Assembly (NCBI GenBank): GCA_029265255.1
Contig: JAJUJQ010000002.1
Span: 62,001 to 126,000 of the forward strand
Direction of reading: 5' to 3'
Source of the DNA: Spirochaetota bacterium
Lineage (GTDB): Bacteria > Spirochaetota > Spirochaetia > Treponematales > Rectinemataceae
DNA: 64,000 bases
The notes beneath the pieces are model-generated. The model had not been told where the DNA came from. It saw nothing but the letters and a program-made list of their open reading frames with translations, and did not search any database. Of the stretch, positions 1-8,993 are shown one piece after another (positions within the stretch are counted from its first letter, which is position 1; every line of letters begins with the position of its first letter). The position numbers and the translations under genes are program-made.

Positions 1-2
1 CT

Positions 3-203
3 CATGGCCTTCTAGACCTCACGGATCCCATCTCGCGCATTCGCGGCCGCACCTATCAATTCGAAGGCATTCCGGTCGTGATCACCTTCCACCCTTCGGC
101 GCTGTTGAGGGACGCGAGCCTCAAACGTCCAGCATGGGAAGACCTGAAGCGTTTCCGCGCCCTCATCGATCAGGAGCTGGCTCGTGTCGTCACCCAGGAC
201 TGA
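3..203 (+). CDS. Uracil-DNA glycosylase family 4, C-terminal end (partial)
   Basis: Only the last 66 codons lie in the window; the frame is open from base 3 to a TGA at 201-203. The visible part contains PVVITFHPSALLRD followed by LKRPAWEDLKRF. This matches the C-terminal HPSxLLR motif and following helix of family 4 (Fe-S) uracil-DNA glycosylases, which remove uracil from DNA in base excision repair. The Fe-S cysteines and catalytic motif would lie upstream and cannot be checked. The gene overlaps the priA start by 20 bp, so the two repair/replication genes are probably co-transcribed. Confidence 0.8.
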   Translation, partial: HGLLDLTDPISRIRGRTYQFEGIPVVITFHPSALLRDASLKRPAWEDLKRFRALIDQELARVVTQD

Positions 204-2178
204 TCCACCCTATCTCGAGGTTGTCTTTCCCATTCCCGTTGATGAGTCGTTTACCTACCTGAATCCCGGCATCGCCCCGCTCGAACCGGGGATGCGTGTC
301 GAGGCTCCGCTCGGAAGACGCTCAAAACTCGCGGGCTATATAATACATCTGCTCGATGAAATCCCCGCGGGTATCGATCCTGCCCGCCTGCGGTCCATTA
401 CCCGCCGCGTCGACGATCAGCCGCTCTTTGGCGCCGACACGCTCGACCTTGCCCGGTGGCTGTCGCGCATGTATCACTGCTCGCTGGGAGAGGCGCTCTC
501 GGCAATGCTGCCCTCGGCGCGGCGTGAACACGGCGAACTCTCAGACGAATTTGAAGAAATCGAACTCGGCAGGGAAGCCCGCACGCTCACACCAGGTCAG
601 GCGGCGGCTCTGGAGGGCATCCTGTCCCAGCCCGGCGGCATGAGCTACCTCTATGGCCCTACCGGCACCGGAAAAACCGAAGTCTTTCTTCAGCTCGCGG
701 AAGCAACGCTTGCGCAAGGGCGTACGGTACTATACCTCGTTCCCGAAATCGCGCTCACCCACCAGGTTGAAAAGGACGCCAGAAGCCGCTTCGGCTCGAA
801 ATGCGCCATTATCCACTCGCATCTCACTCCTGCTCGCAAGCTTGCCGAATGGCGGCGTATCATGGCGGGAGAGGCTCGCATCGTCATCGGTGCCAGAAGC
901 GCCATATTCGCGCCTGTTCCTGATCTCGGCCTCATCATTATCGATGAAGAGCACGACGCGGGCTACAAGAGCGGCAATACCCCGCGATACCATGCGCGCC
1001 AGGTGGCCATGTACCGGGCCCGGCAGGCAGGCTCCCGGCTCGTCATGGGTTCCGCGACACCATCGCCAGAAGCATGGCAGGCATGCAGCGATGGCATCAT
1101 GCGCCGTTTTGATCTTGCCATACGTCCGGCGGGGGGTGCCTTTCCCGCAATCCATATCATCGACATGCGCGGAACGAGCCATCTGATTTCGGAACCGCTG
1201 TCCGACGCGTTACAAGCCGCTAAAAGGGATGGCCGTCAGTCCATTCTCTTTCTGAACCGCCGCGGCTTTGCGCGTACGCTGACCTGCCAGACCTGCGGTA
1301 CCGAACTGGTTTGCCGCCACTGCGCGGTTCCGTTGACCTGGCACAAGCAACATAGCCAGCTTATGTGCCATTATTGCGGCTACCGAGAACCGCGGCCACC
1401 GGCTTGTCCTTCCTGCGGCTCGCTCGATCTTGGCTGGGCAACCTTTGGGACGGAACGTATCGAGGAAGAACTTCGTACGCGCTTTCCGGATATCAGCATC
1501 GCGCGCCTCGATACCGACACGACCACCACGCGAGGTGTGCTCGAATCAACCCTCACGCGCTTCGGAGAAGGAGTTATCGACATCCTCATCGGCACGCAGA
1601 TGGTTGCCAAGGGGCTCAATTTCCCTGGTGTCCGCGTCGTAGGCATCCTCGCTGCCGATCAGGGGCTCGCCATGCCCGACTTTCGTGCAGCCGAGCGTGT
1701 GTTTTCGCTGATTGTCCAGGTAGCGGGGAGGGCAGGCCGCCACCGCCCCGATGGTCAGGTCTTCCTTCAGACAAAAAAACCGGACCACCCCCTCATTCAG
1801 CGCGCCGCCGCAGGCAACGTGCCTGAATTCCTCGAGCATGAGCTCGAGACGCGCAGACTACTCGGTTTCCCGCCTGCCGTACGCCTGGCCCGCCTTGTGT
1901 TCCGTTCTAAAATTGCTACCGCTGCCCGAGGAGCCGCGTTCCAGGCGTTCGAATCAGCCCGCCAGCTCCAGACTCGTTCTTCGTCTGCAGAAATCGATAT
2001 CCTCGGCCCCTCGGAATGCCTGCTTTCCGTCATCGCCGACAATCATCGGTGGCAGCTGCTCCTGCGCTCCCGATCGCTCGGTCAGCTGCAGGCATTTGTG
2101 CATGAACTTAGAAGGCGGCTTGATTTCCCTTCTTCTGTCTATATGGAAATCGATATCGACCCGCTCCAGATGCTCTGA
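184..2178 (+). CDS. priA: Primosomal protein N' (replication restart helicase PriA)
   Basis: A 664-residue superfamily 2 DNA helicase that reloads the replisome at stalled forks. Visible features are an N-terminal DNA-binding region, a Walker A motif GPTGTGKTE near residues 158-166, a DEEH Walker B box, a GSATPSPE motif, and a central zinc-binding insertion of paired CxxC motifs (CQTCG, CRHC, CHYCG, CPSCG). These are followed by the GTERIEEEL and AGRAGR helicase motifs. It is somewhat shorter than the E. coli protein (about 730 aa). The start is a GTG that lies inside the preceding glycosylase gene. ackA follows after 137 bp with its own promoter. Confidence 0.95.
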   Translation: MSSPRTDPPYLEVVFPIPVDESFTYLNPGIAPLEPGMRVEAPLGRRSKLAGYIIHLLDEIPAGIDPARLRSITRRVDDQPLFGADTLDLARWLSRMYHCSLGEALSAMLPSARREHGELSDEFEEIELGREARTLTPGQAAALEGILSQPGGMSYLYGPTGTGKTEVFLQLAEATLAQGRTVLYLVPEIALTHQVEKDARSRFGSKCAIIHSHLTPARKLAEWRRIMAGEARIVIGARSAIFAPVPDLGLIIIDEEHDAGYKSGNTPRYHARQVAMYRARQAGSRLVMGSATPSPEAWQACSDGIMRRFDLAIRPAGGAFPAIHIIDMRGTSHLISEPLSDALQAAKRDGRQSILFLNRRGFARTLTCQTCGTELVCRHCAVPLTWHKQHSQLMCHYCGYREPRPPACPSCGSLDLGWATFGTERIEEELRTRFPDISIARLDTDTTTTRGVLESTLTRFGEGVIDILIGTQMVAKGLNFPGVRVVGILAADQGLAMPDFRAAERVFSLIVQVAGRAGRHRPDGQVFLQTKKPDHPLIQRAAAGNVPEFLEHELETRRLLGFPPAVRLARLVFRSKIATAARGAAFQAFESARQLQTRSSSAEIDILGPSECLLSVIADNHRWQLLLRSRSLGQLQAFVHELRRRLDFPSSVYMEIDIDPLQML

Positions 2179-2254
2179 ATCGCATCAAAGCCCCCGCGGG
2201 GTCCGCCAGCGGGTCGGCGCGGTTGCCCCATTCATTCCTTTTTGAACCAATTCC

Positions 2255-2283
2255 TTGCCTGTTCGCTTTTTCGGTGGTACAAT
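2255..2283 (+). promoter_or_regulatory. Predicted sigma-70 promoter of ackA
   Basis: TTGCCT at 2255-2260, a 17-bp spacer, then TACAAT at 2278-2283. A TGG just before the -10 gives an extended -10. It lies 32 bp before the ackA start codon. Confidence 0.6.
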
Positions 2284-2315
2284 AACTAAAACCTCATCCA
2301 CTCAGGAGAAACGAC

Positions 2316-3653
2316 ATGGTTGTTCTTACCCTAAATTGCGGCTCATCCTCGGTAAAATACCAGGTCTACGATTGGGATCGCAAAGACATACTGGCCAACG
2401 GCATCGTCGAGCGCGTCACCATCGGCGGCTCTTTCATTACCCACAAGGTTCGCGGCCGGCCTGATTACGAAGTCGAGCACGAATGCCCCAACCACACTAT
2501 CGCGATCAAACTCATTCTCGACACACTCGTCGACCCCGAGGTTGGCGTCATCACCGATCTCTCAATGATCAAGGTCGTCGGACACCGCATGGTTCATGGC
2601 GGTTCCAAATTCGCGAAATCGTCCATTATCAATGATGAATTCATCGAGACGTTTAAATCTCTAAGCGATCTCGCTCCCCTTCATAACCCGCCAAACCTCA
2701 TGGGCGTCGAAGCCGCCGAGGCAGTGCTTCCTCAGGTTCCCCATTGTGCCATCATGGACACCGCCTGGCACCAGACCATGCCCGCGTCAAGCTACATGTA
2801 CGCACTTCCCCGCGAGTGGTATGAGAAGTACATGGTTCGCCGCTACGGCTTCCATGGCACGAGCTTCCTCTATAATGCTAAGCGCGCGTCCGTCCTCCTC
2901 GGTAAAGACCCTTTCGAAACGAACCTGATCATCGCCCATATCGGCAATGGTTCTTCCATCAATGCCGTGAAGAACGGCTGTTCCTACGACACCTCGATGG
3001 GACTTACCCCGCTGGAAGGCCTCGTCATGGGTACGCGCTCTGGCGATATCGACCCGGGCATCATCTTCCATGTCATGCGCAAAACCGGTATGAGCGCGGC
3101 TGATATCGAAAAGAAACTGAACAAGGAATCCGGCGTGCTCGGCCTGACCACCAAATGGGCTGATCGCCGCGATGTCGAGAACGCTGCCGCAGCAGGAGAT
3201 CCCATCGCGATCCTCGCTCAGCAGGTCGAGGCTTACCGGATCAAGAAATATATCGGCGCATATTACGCGGCCCTCGGCAGGGTTGACGCGATCGTCTTTA
3301 CCGCCGGTGTGGGAGAGATGGGGCCGGATATTCGCCGGCTGGCGACCCAGGGCCTCGAGGAGCTCGGTATTGTGGTTGACGAAAAGAAAAACGCGCTCGC
3401 CAAGTGCCGCAATGCCGAACTCGATATCACCGGTCCTGGTTCCAAGGTCAAGGTGTTCGTCATTCCAACGGACGAGGAGCTGGTCATGACCGAGGATTCG
3501 GTCGCGCTTCTCAATGGAACCTATGATGTGCACACGAATTACCGTTATTACTTTGAAAATCGCGACTATGTGAACAAGGCGCGCGCGGAGGGTCTCCAGC
3601 GCGATTTGGAGAAAAAGCCCTGGCTCAAGGACATCATCGCGCGCATTCCCTGA
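2316..3653 (+). CDS. ackA: Acetate kinase
   Basis: Converts acetyl phosphate and ADP to acetate and ATP, the last step of acetate fermentation, in the cytoplasm. The N-terminus [12 protein letters not shown] is the ASKHA phosphate-binding motif. [26 protein letters not shown] and TRSGDIDPG are the usual active-site blocks, and VGEMGPDIR lies near the C-terminal lobe. At 445 residues it is about 45 longer than the E. coli enzyme, with the extra residues forming a charged C-terminal tail. An AGGAGA ribosome site precedes the ATG. Phosphotransacetylase is not in the window. Confidence 0.96.
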   Translation: MVVLTLNCGSSSVKYQVYDWDRKDILANGIVERVTIGGSFITHKVRGRPDYEVEHECPNHTIAIKLILDTLVDPEVGVITDLSMIKVVGHRMVHGGSKFAKSSIINDEFIETFKSLSDLAPLHNPPNLMGVEAAEAVLPQVPHCAIMDTAWHQTMPASSYMYALPREWYEKYMVRRYGFHGTSFLYNAKRASVLLGKDPFETNLIIAHIGNGSSINAVKNGCSYDTSMGLTPLEGLVMGTRSGDIDPGIIFHVMRKTGMSAADIEKKLNKESGVLGLTTKWADRRDVENAAAAGDPIAILAQQVEAYRIKKYIGAYYAALGRVDAIVFTAGVGEMGPDIRRLATQGLEELGIVVDEKKNALAKCRNAELDITGPGSKVKVFVIPTDEELVMTEDSVALLNGTYDVHTNYRYYFENRDYVNKARAEGLQRDLEKKPWLKDIIARIP

Positions 3654-3664
3654 GAGGAGGAATT

Positions 3665-3700
3665 GGCCCGCGGGGAGGCTCAGAACAGCGCCCCGCGGCC
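3665..3700 (+). terminator. GC-rich inverted repeat after ackA, possible terminator
   Basis: Arms GGCCCGCGGGG (3665-3675) and CCCCGCGGCC (3691-3700) pair with one bulged C. The following bases are GAAAATTCTT, so there is no clean T-run and intrinsic termination is only possible. Confidence 0.35.
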
Positions 3701-3754
3701 GAAAATTCTTAACATTCATGAATTTTTGTATGAAAAAATTTGAATCGAATATGC

Positions 3755-3784
3755 TTGACAGCCGAAAAAGTGCCGATATATACT
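3755..3784 (+). promoter_or_regulatory. Strong sigma-70 promoter of the porin-like gene
   Basis: Consensus TTGACA at 3755-3760, an 18-bp spacer and TATACT at 3779-3784, preceded by an A/T-rich stretch that could act as an UP element. About 70 nt of 5' untranslated RNA precede the ATG at 3858. This is one of the best promoter matches in the window. Confidence 0.75.
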
Positions 3785-3857
3785 CTGAAACGAACTTAGA
3801 CAGGGGGTAACCAAGCCGTTGGCAAGGCCCCTATCTATTTATCAAGGAGGATAAGAC

Positions 3858-4799
3858 ATGAAGAAGCTTATTGTTCTGCTTCTCGCGCTCGCAATGGTTG
3901 CTGGCGCCTATGCGCAGGTGACCACCTCGATCAGCCTGTCTGGTGAAGTTACGCTGGTAGATGAGGCTGGAAAGGGAGTGTTTACCCGCTATGGCAACGG
4001 CTACGATACCTGGACTTTCAAGGCGTCCGACAAGGATGGAAAGTATGGTATCTCTCTTACCGACCAGAACATTCTCGACGATGGTGGATTTGTGCTCCGC
4101 GACTGGAACTTCTGGTGGAAAGGCCAGTTCACCAAAGTTATTCTTGGCAAGCTTCGCAATGCTGATTTCCGCATGACAGTCCCCTATTGGGCTAGCGCGA
4201 CAATCTTTGGTGGAACCGATCGCATCTCTGATTACGGCGTGCTCATCGAGACCCTGCCCAAGAACGGCTTGACCTTCGGTGTCAATCTTCCGTTCGGAAC
4301 AACCGCAGCCAACACGGTTGATGTTCTCCAGAATGCCGACCTCGGTGTCAAATACGATGTTAAGGGTCTGGGAACCTTCGTCGCCCTGTTCAATGCGGAT
4401 TTCGTTGCTCCAGCAGGTAATGTGCTGAATCTCGGCGGAAAGATTACCTCTGTCAAGAATCTGACCGCGGTTGGAATCGCTAGGCTGGCATTTGACGCTG
4501 ACACCTACAAGGCCGCTCTCGGCTTTGCCTACAGTGGCATTGACAAGCTCGCTGCCAACCTCGAAGCTGCATTTACCTATACCGCTGGCGCGATTGCATA
4601 CTCTGTCTGGGGCCAGGGCGCTTACAGCCTGAGCGACAAGATGACGGCCACGGTTGGTGGCTCCTATGCCGACACCGGCTATGACGTCTATGCCAACCTT
4701 GGATATGACTATGGCAATGGTCTGTCCTCCGAAGTTGGCGCTGGGTTCAACGGCGCTCTCTATGCTGCGGCGAAACTTTACTACAGCGTGAGCTTCTAA
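3858..4799 (+). CDS. Exported beta-barrel (porin-like) outer-membrane protein
   Basis: A 313-residue protein with a clear signal peptide (MKKLI, then a Leu/Ala core, ending AYAQ near residue 20). The mature part is rich in alternating aromatic and small polar residues and Gly, and ends in YYSVSF with a terminal Phe, as expected for outer-membrane beta-strands. Short strand-like repeats such as AAFTYTAGAIAYSVW and ATVGGSYADTGYDVY support a barrel. It has a near-consensus promoter, an AAGGAGG ribosome site 7 nt before the ATG, and a strong terminator directly after the stop, so it is probably a single abundant transcript. No specific family or substrate can be assigned by eye. Confidence 0.8.
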   Translation: MKKLIVLLLALAMVAGAYAQVTTSISLSGEVTLVDEAGKGVFTRYGNGYDTWTFKASDKDGKYGISLTDQNILDDGGFVLRDWNFWWKGQFTKVILGKLRNADFRMTVPYWASATIFGGTDRISDYGVLIETLPKNGLTFGVNLPFGTTAANTVDVLQNADLGVKYDVKGLGTFVALFNADFVAPAGNVLNLGGKITSVKNLTAVGIARLAFDADTYKAALGFAYSGIDKLAANLEAAFTYTAGAIAYSVWGQGAYSLSDKMTATVGGSYADTGYDVYANLGYDYGNGLSSEVGAGFNGALYAAAKLYYSVSF

Positions 4800-4816
4800 C
4801 CTTATTTATCCAGAAT

Positions 4817-4847
4817 GGGCCGGTCTTTACAGACCGGCCCTTTTTTT
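4817..4847 (+). terminator. Intrinsic terminator of the porin-like gene
   Basis: Perfect 10-bp stem GGGCCGGTCT / AGACCGGCCC with a 4-nt loop (TTAC), followed by seven T residues. Confidence 0.93.
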
Positions 4848-4864
4848 ATTACTATGACAATGCA

Positions 4865-5443
4865 ATGAAAATCAGGTTGTCTTCTATGGCGCTGCTGTGG
4901 CTTTGTACGGGCATAATGGTTTCGCTTCTCTTCTTGGGAGGCTGTGCGTCAACCCAAGCCTATGATACTTCCTTACCTAAAATTTTTATTCAAAGAGCGA
5001 CGATAGAGGAAATAAAAAAATTCGGTACGACTTTTGCTTCAAATCCATACCTTGAACCAGCGACGCTGCTGGGTGGCAAAAAATATGAATTCTTTGTAGT
5101 TAGAATAGATTTGAATCTGGATAAGAATGAAAGTGTTGAAGTTGATGCATTTGCCCAGGTCCCTGCTGGTGTTCCAGTTCCGCAGGTACATACAAAAAAT
5201 TCCTTGATCGAGTTTTGGGAATTCATAGATGAAGGCGCAAAACTCGCTGATTTCGAAAAACGTAAAACCACCATTGAGATTACCGCGATTCCATCTACCT
5301 CATTCAGAGAAAGTTCGGGACAGCATCGGTACTATTTGGTATTTTCTGGCAAATATCCAATCAAAAAGCCAGTCAGCTATCATGTGCGTGTCTTTCTTTC
5401 TTCCGGCGAATCCGTAAGCTTTTCGGATACCATCGAGCAATGA
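4865..5443 (+). CDS. Predicted lipoprotein, unknown function
   Basis: A 192-residue protein with a type II signal peptide: hydrophobic core then LFLGGCAS, predicting lipid attachment at Cys27. The mature part has beta-rich character (VDAFAQVPAGVPVPQVHTK, HYYLVFSGKYP) and no motif I recognise. Base composition is more A/T-rich than the neighbours. The stop codon overlaps the ATG of the EIIA gene by 4 bp (ATGA), so the two are probably translationally coupled. Confidence 0.75.
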   Translation: MKIRLSSMALLWLCTGIMVSLLFLGGCASTQAYDTSLPKIFIQRATIEEIKKFGTTFASNPYLEPATLLGGKKYEFFVVRIDLNLDKNESVEVDAFAQVPAGVPVPQVHTKNSLIEFWEFIDEGAKLADFEKRKTTIEITAIPSTSFRESSGQHRYYLVFSGKYPIKKPVSYHVRVFLSSGESVSFSDTIEQ

Positions 5444-5919
5444 GCCTCACCTCCCCCAAGGATTCTTCATCCGTCAGTGTATTTAATTATACCTCAGTGC
5501 GATACATAGCTGATGCCCCTTCGGTACAGTCAGCATTAGAAAAGCTCATTGCAACCATTTTATTCCCACCCGGCATGGATCGCGACGCCCTGCTTGACGC
5601 CCTCCTTGCGCGCGAAGAATTGATGACAACCGCGATCGGCAACGGCATCGCGATTCCTCATGTGAGGAAGTTCGGAAGCGAAGCGCTCACGGAGGATATA
5701 ATCGCGATCGCCTATTTGCTGAAGCCGATTGATTGGCGCGCGCCGGACGGCAAGCCTGTGCACACCCTGTTTTTTGTGCTTGCGCGCGACGAAGCGCATC
5801 ATTTGCAGATTCTTGCGGATATTGGGCGGCTGGTGTCGGATGAGAGTTTTGTGGAATTTCTGAAGACTATGCCTGATCGCAAGGTTCTGCTGGAACATGT
5901 AAGCTCGATGGGACTATAA
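5440..5919 (+). CDS. PTS EIIA domain protein (fructose/nitrogen type)
   Basis: A 159-residue single-domain PTS EIIA type 2 protein. The block LLARELL-like (LLAREELMTTAIGNGIAIPHVRK) surrounds the expected phospho-acceptor His74 in the motif AIPHVRK. The end has the usual ILADIGRLVSDE helix. It has no attached EIIB or EIIC domain and no sugar permease neighbour, which suggests a regulatory PtsN-like or PTS-relay role rather than transport; that is inference. It overlaps the preceding lipoprotein gene by 4 bp. The first 20 residues precede the domain proper. Confidence 0.85.
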   Translation: MSLTSPKDSSSVSVFNYTSVRYIADAPSVQSALEKLIATILFPPGMDRDALLDALLAREELMTTAIGNGIAIPHVRKFGSEALTEDIIAIAYLLKPIDWRAPDGKPVHTLFFVLARDEAHHLQILADIGRLVSDESFVEFLKTMPDRKVLLEHVSSMGL

Positions 5920-6115
5920 AGATTCGCTATGTTACAAGGGCAAACCAAAAACCTAGCTCGAGCGCTGTGCGGTACCGGTGGTCGATATAGACGCGGCGCC
6001 TCGAGCCGCAGTCAGCAAAGGCTGCCTGATCGAAAGCGCCGCCGAAATGCGATTGCGCGACGGCGCAGCGGTGAATACCGCGAAATTCCTCACATTTCTG
6101 ACGATATTTCTACAG

Positions 6116-6790
6116 CTATTCTTCCTGAGCAGACAGGAAACCCATCGCCACAAGGTAGGTTTCGAACGACTCGGAACGGCAGGCTTCAGGCTTGAACGCG
6201 CGCGCCTGCGAGAAGTGCGCGCGAAGCTCGGTCAGGAGGCGCTTTTCTTCGCCACCTTGAAAGATTTTCATGACGAGAGCGCCGCCTGGCGCTGCCACCT
6301 CGAAGGCAAGCCGCATGACCGCTTCCACCAATTCTTCGGAGCGGGCTTGATCGACAAGACGGTTCCCCGTAGTAAATGGCGCAGCGTCGGATACTACGAG
6401 GTCAAACGGGCCGGCACCGCGAAGCTGCGCGCGGACAGAATCATCCAGAATGCTTCCTTTGATGAACAGAAAATTGGGTTCTGGCGGCGCGATGCCAAGA
6501 TCCTGAATATCGACCGCGACGAGACGCCCTTTTCCTTGCATCTGTCGCAGGAGCCACAGACTCCAGGACCCTGGCGCGGCGCCTACATCAAGAATCGCGG
6601 GTCGGGTTGAGAACTGATTTCCTGCCGCTGGCTGAAAAGCGGTCTCGACAAGTCCGCCGCGCCCCATCCTCAATCCTTTCAGAAGCCCGAATTTCTTGAC
6701 GATTTCCTCGAGCTTGTAGACCGAGCGGGCAGGATAGCCCTCCTTCTTTGCCTTCAGAGTCCAGTAGTCGGGACGTTCGTAACCTGCCAT
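6116..6790 (-). CDS. rlmE: 23S rRNA (uridine-2'-O)-methyltransferase RlmE/FtsJ family
   Basis: A 224-residue SAM-dependent methyltransferase. DVGAAPGSWSLWL is the SAM-binding motif I. The catalytic K-D-K-E set is visible as YKLEEI, SDAAPFTTG, MKIFQGG and SESFETYLV. The start is set at the ATG (complement of 6788-6790), which has GAAGG 7 nt upstream; a GTG 13 codons further upstream has no ribosome site. It lies downstream of htpG on the same strand with 58 bp between them, the common pairing of a heat-shock methyltransferase with a chaperone. About 190 bp between its stop and the EIIA gene hold nothing I can assign. Confidence 0.93.
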   Translation of the reverse strand: MAGYERPDYWTLKAKKEGYPARSVYKLEEIVKKFGLLKGLRMGRGGLVETAFQPAAGNQFSTRPAILDVGAAPGSWSLWLLRQMQGKGRLVAVDIQDLGIAPPEPNFLFIKGSILDDSVRAQLRGAGPFDLVVSDAAPFTTGNRLVDQARSEELVEAVMRLAFEVAAPGGALVMKIFQGGEEKRLLTELRAHFSQARAFKPEACRSESFETYLVAMGFLSAQEE

Positions 6791-6848
6791 TCCAACACCT
6801 TCGGTGGATTGCCAGCGCGCCCGGCGCACAGCGCCGGACGCGCGCTTC

Positions 6849-8738
6849 TTATTTTGCCAACAGACGGTTTAGCCGCTCGGCGAAATCTTGCGGAAGCTCG
6901 AAGTGCTCCTGTTCGGTAAGCATCGCTTCGTATAAGAGCACATGCGCAAGGTCTTCAATCTCCTGGACGACGGAGGGGTCTCCTCCGCTCAGCTCCTTGC
7001 GTGTGTCGAGCGTGACGAGTTTCTCGACCATCGCATGCGCAGGATTGATTTCCAGTATCGGCTTGGATTCGGGGACCGGTTCGTTGCCAAGCCGTTCCAT
7101 GAGTCTGCGAAATGCCGGGGTTGGGTCGTCCTTGTCTACCACCACGCATGAAGGGCTCTTGCCGAGCCGTTTCGAAAGGCGCACATCTTTGACCCGGTCT
7201 CCCAGCACGCGCTTGAGAATTTTCGCGGCTTTTTCGCCGCGCGCAGTGTGCTCTGTCGAGTTCTTTCCAAGCTCCTCGTCGGCGTCTATCTGCTGCACGC
7301 TCTTGCACTGCAGACCCTCATATTCGCCGATGCTACTGAAGGCGAGCTCGTCGATCTCGTCCGTACCCAGGAGGACTTCAATGCCCTTCTCCTTAAACGC
7401 CTCGAGAAGCGGGGACGCGCGCAGTCGTGCCTCATTATCCCCTGTCAGATAATACATGGTCTTGCGTCCCTCACCAGCGCGAGCCTTGTAGTCCGCAAGA
7501 CTCGTCCAGCCATCGGCCATTGTGCTTTTGTACCGCGCGAGCTTTAAAAGCTGGTCGCGGTTTGACCAGTCGGAAATGATCCCTTCCTTGAGCTGGGCAT
7601 TGAAGAGTGCTACGAAGCTTGCGTATTTTTCAGCATTTGTCGAAGCAAGCTGTTCAAGCTCGGCGAAGAGCTTCTTGAGTGTTGACTGCTGGATTGTGGT
7701 CATGACGCGGTTGTGCTGGAGCATTTCGCGGCTTACATTCAGCGGAAGGTCGTCAGAATCGACCACACCGCGCACAAAGCGGAAATATGGCGGCAGAATC
7801 TGCAGTTCTCTGTCGGTAATGAACACGCGTTTCACATAGAGCTTGATTCCCTGCTCACGTGTGGGAAGGTACAAATCGGCGGGCACATGCGAAGGAATAT
7901 AGAGCAGTGAGGTGTATTCGATAGTCCCTTCTGCTTTTGTGTGGATCCATAGGAGGGGCTCCTTATCGTCGCCAGTCAGGGACTTGTAAAAATCGATATA
8001 ATCCTTGTCGGCGAGCTCTGATTTCGGCCGGCGCCAGAGTGCGCTCGCGCTGTTGACCTGCTCATCGACGAGCTTGGACTCGGCCTTGGCGGGGTCTTTG
8101 GCGTAGGTCTTTTCCTTTGAAACCAGATGGATGGGCCAGGCGATATGGTTCGAATAGCGCTTCAGCAGCTCTTCAAGCGTCCAGCGTGACAGGTATTCGG
8201 CTCCCTCATCATTCATGTGCAGGATGACATCGGTTCCAAACCCCGCGCGCACACCAGGCTCGATTTCAAATCCATTTTTACCATCGCTTTTCCACACAAA
8301 GGCTTTATCGGTTCCGGCTTTCATGCTCACAACCTCGATACTGTCAGCCACCATAAAAGCCGAGTAAAACCCGACGCCGAACTGGCCGATAAGGTTGGAG
8401 GCTTTGCGCTCGTTCTCGCCCAGCCGCTCGAGAAAGGCCCGGGTGCCGGAACGCGCGATGGTGCCCAGGTTGTCTGCAAGCTCCTGCTCATCCATGCCGA
8501 TACCGTTGTCCGAGACGGTAATGGTTTTCGCGTCTTCATCCAGGGTTACCGTGATGCGTGGCTCAAAGCTCAGCGTCTTGAACGCGTCGTCAGACACAGC
8601 AAGATACTTGAGTTTATCGATTGCGTCCGACGCGTTGGAAATGAGCTCGCGCAAAAATACTTCTTTATGTGAGTAGAGCGAATGTGTAATGAGGTTAAGC
8701 AGTTGATTAACCTCGGTTTTGAAGCTGTAGGTAGCCAT
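6849..8738 (-). CDS. htpG: Molecular chaperone HtpG (Hsp90)
   Basis: A 629-residue Hsp90-family ATPase. The N-terminal ATP-binding domain shows LRELISNASDAIDK, DNGIGMDEQEL and GQFGVGFYSAFMV. The middle domain has LYVKRVFITD and LPLNVSREMLQ, and the C-terminal dimerisation part follows. The start MATYSFKTEVNQLL matches the family N-terminus and has AGGAGA upstream; 23 in-frame codons further upstream are not part of the family. No CIRCE element was found in the 255 bp upstream. rlmE follows on the same strand. Confidence 0.96.
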   Translation of the reverse strand: MATYSFKTEVNQLLNLITHSLYSHKEVFLRELISNASDAIDKLKYLAVSDDAFKTLSFEPRITVTLDEDAKTITVSDNGIGMDEQELADNLGTIARSGTRAFLERLGENERKASNLIGQFGVGFYSAFMVADSIEVVSMKAGTDKAFVWKSDGKNGFEIEPGVRAGFGTDVILHMNDEGAEYLSRWTLEELLKRYSNHIAWPIHLVSKEKTYAKDPAKAESKLVDEQVNSASALWRRPKSELADKDYIDFYKSLTGDDKEPLLWIHTKAEGTIEYTSLLYIPSHVPADLYLPTREQGIKLYVKRVFITDRELQILPPYFRFVRGVVDSDDLPLNVSREMLQHNRVMTTIQQSTLKKLFAELEQLASTNAEKYASFVALFNAQLKEGIISDWSNRDQLLKLARYKSTMADGWTSLADYKARAGEGRKTMYYLTGDNEARLRASPLLEAFKEKGIEVLLGTDEIDELAFSSIGEYEGLQCKSVQQIDADEELGKNSTEHTARGEKAAKILKRVLGDRVKDVRLSKRLGKSPSCVVVDKDDPTPAFRRLMERLGNEPVPESKPILEINPAHAMVEKLVTLDTRKELSGGDPSVVQEIEDLAHVLLYEAMLTEQEHFELPQDFAERLNRLLAK

Positions 8739-8899
8739 GGGGAAATCTCCTGAAACGAAATGGTGTGCAGAATGCCATGTTACCGAAGATGGGTACGCAA
8801 TTGGCATTATTGGTAAAATATACTCAATTTACGCAGGAGTGGAAACGGTGCGGCCATCGAACCGGTCACGCTGGGCTGCTGGTGATACCGCGGATCGGT

Positions 8900-8929
8900 T
8901 TGACAGTATATGGAAATAAATGCTACATT
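8900..8929 (+). promoter_or_regulatory. Predicted promoter of the M23-bactofilin-ricT operon
   Basis: TTGACA at 8900-8905, an 18-bp spacer, and TACATT at 8924-8929 with TGC immediately before it (extended -10). The GTG start codon of the M23 gene is 65 bp downstream. Confidence 0.65.
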
Positions 8930-8993
8930 GATGCCTCGGATCGTTTCGGGTCGAGCCCGATTACCGTGGTGATGTGGTTTCAGGAGAGGAAGA

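Noticed and set aside
2787..3719. 310-codon open frame antisense to acetate kinase
   Set aside because: It lies wholly opposite ackA, has no family-like motif and follows from codon bias on the other strand.
5978..6610. 210-codon plus-strand frame opposite rlmE
   Set aside because: Most of it is the antisense of rlmE. Its first 50 codons fall in the intergenic gap but show no motif or ribosome site.
8739..8993. CIRCE or other heat-shock operator before htpG
   Set aside because: No TTAGCACTC-type inverted repeat is present. The minus-strand promoter of htpG could not be placed with confidence.
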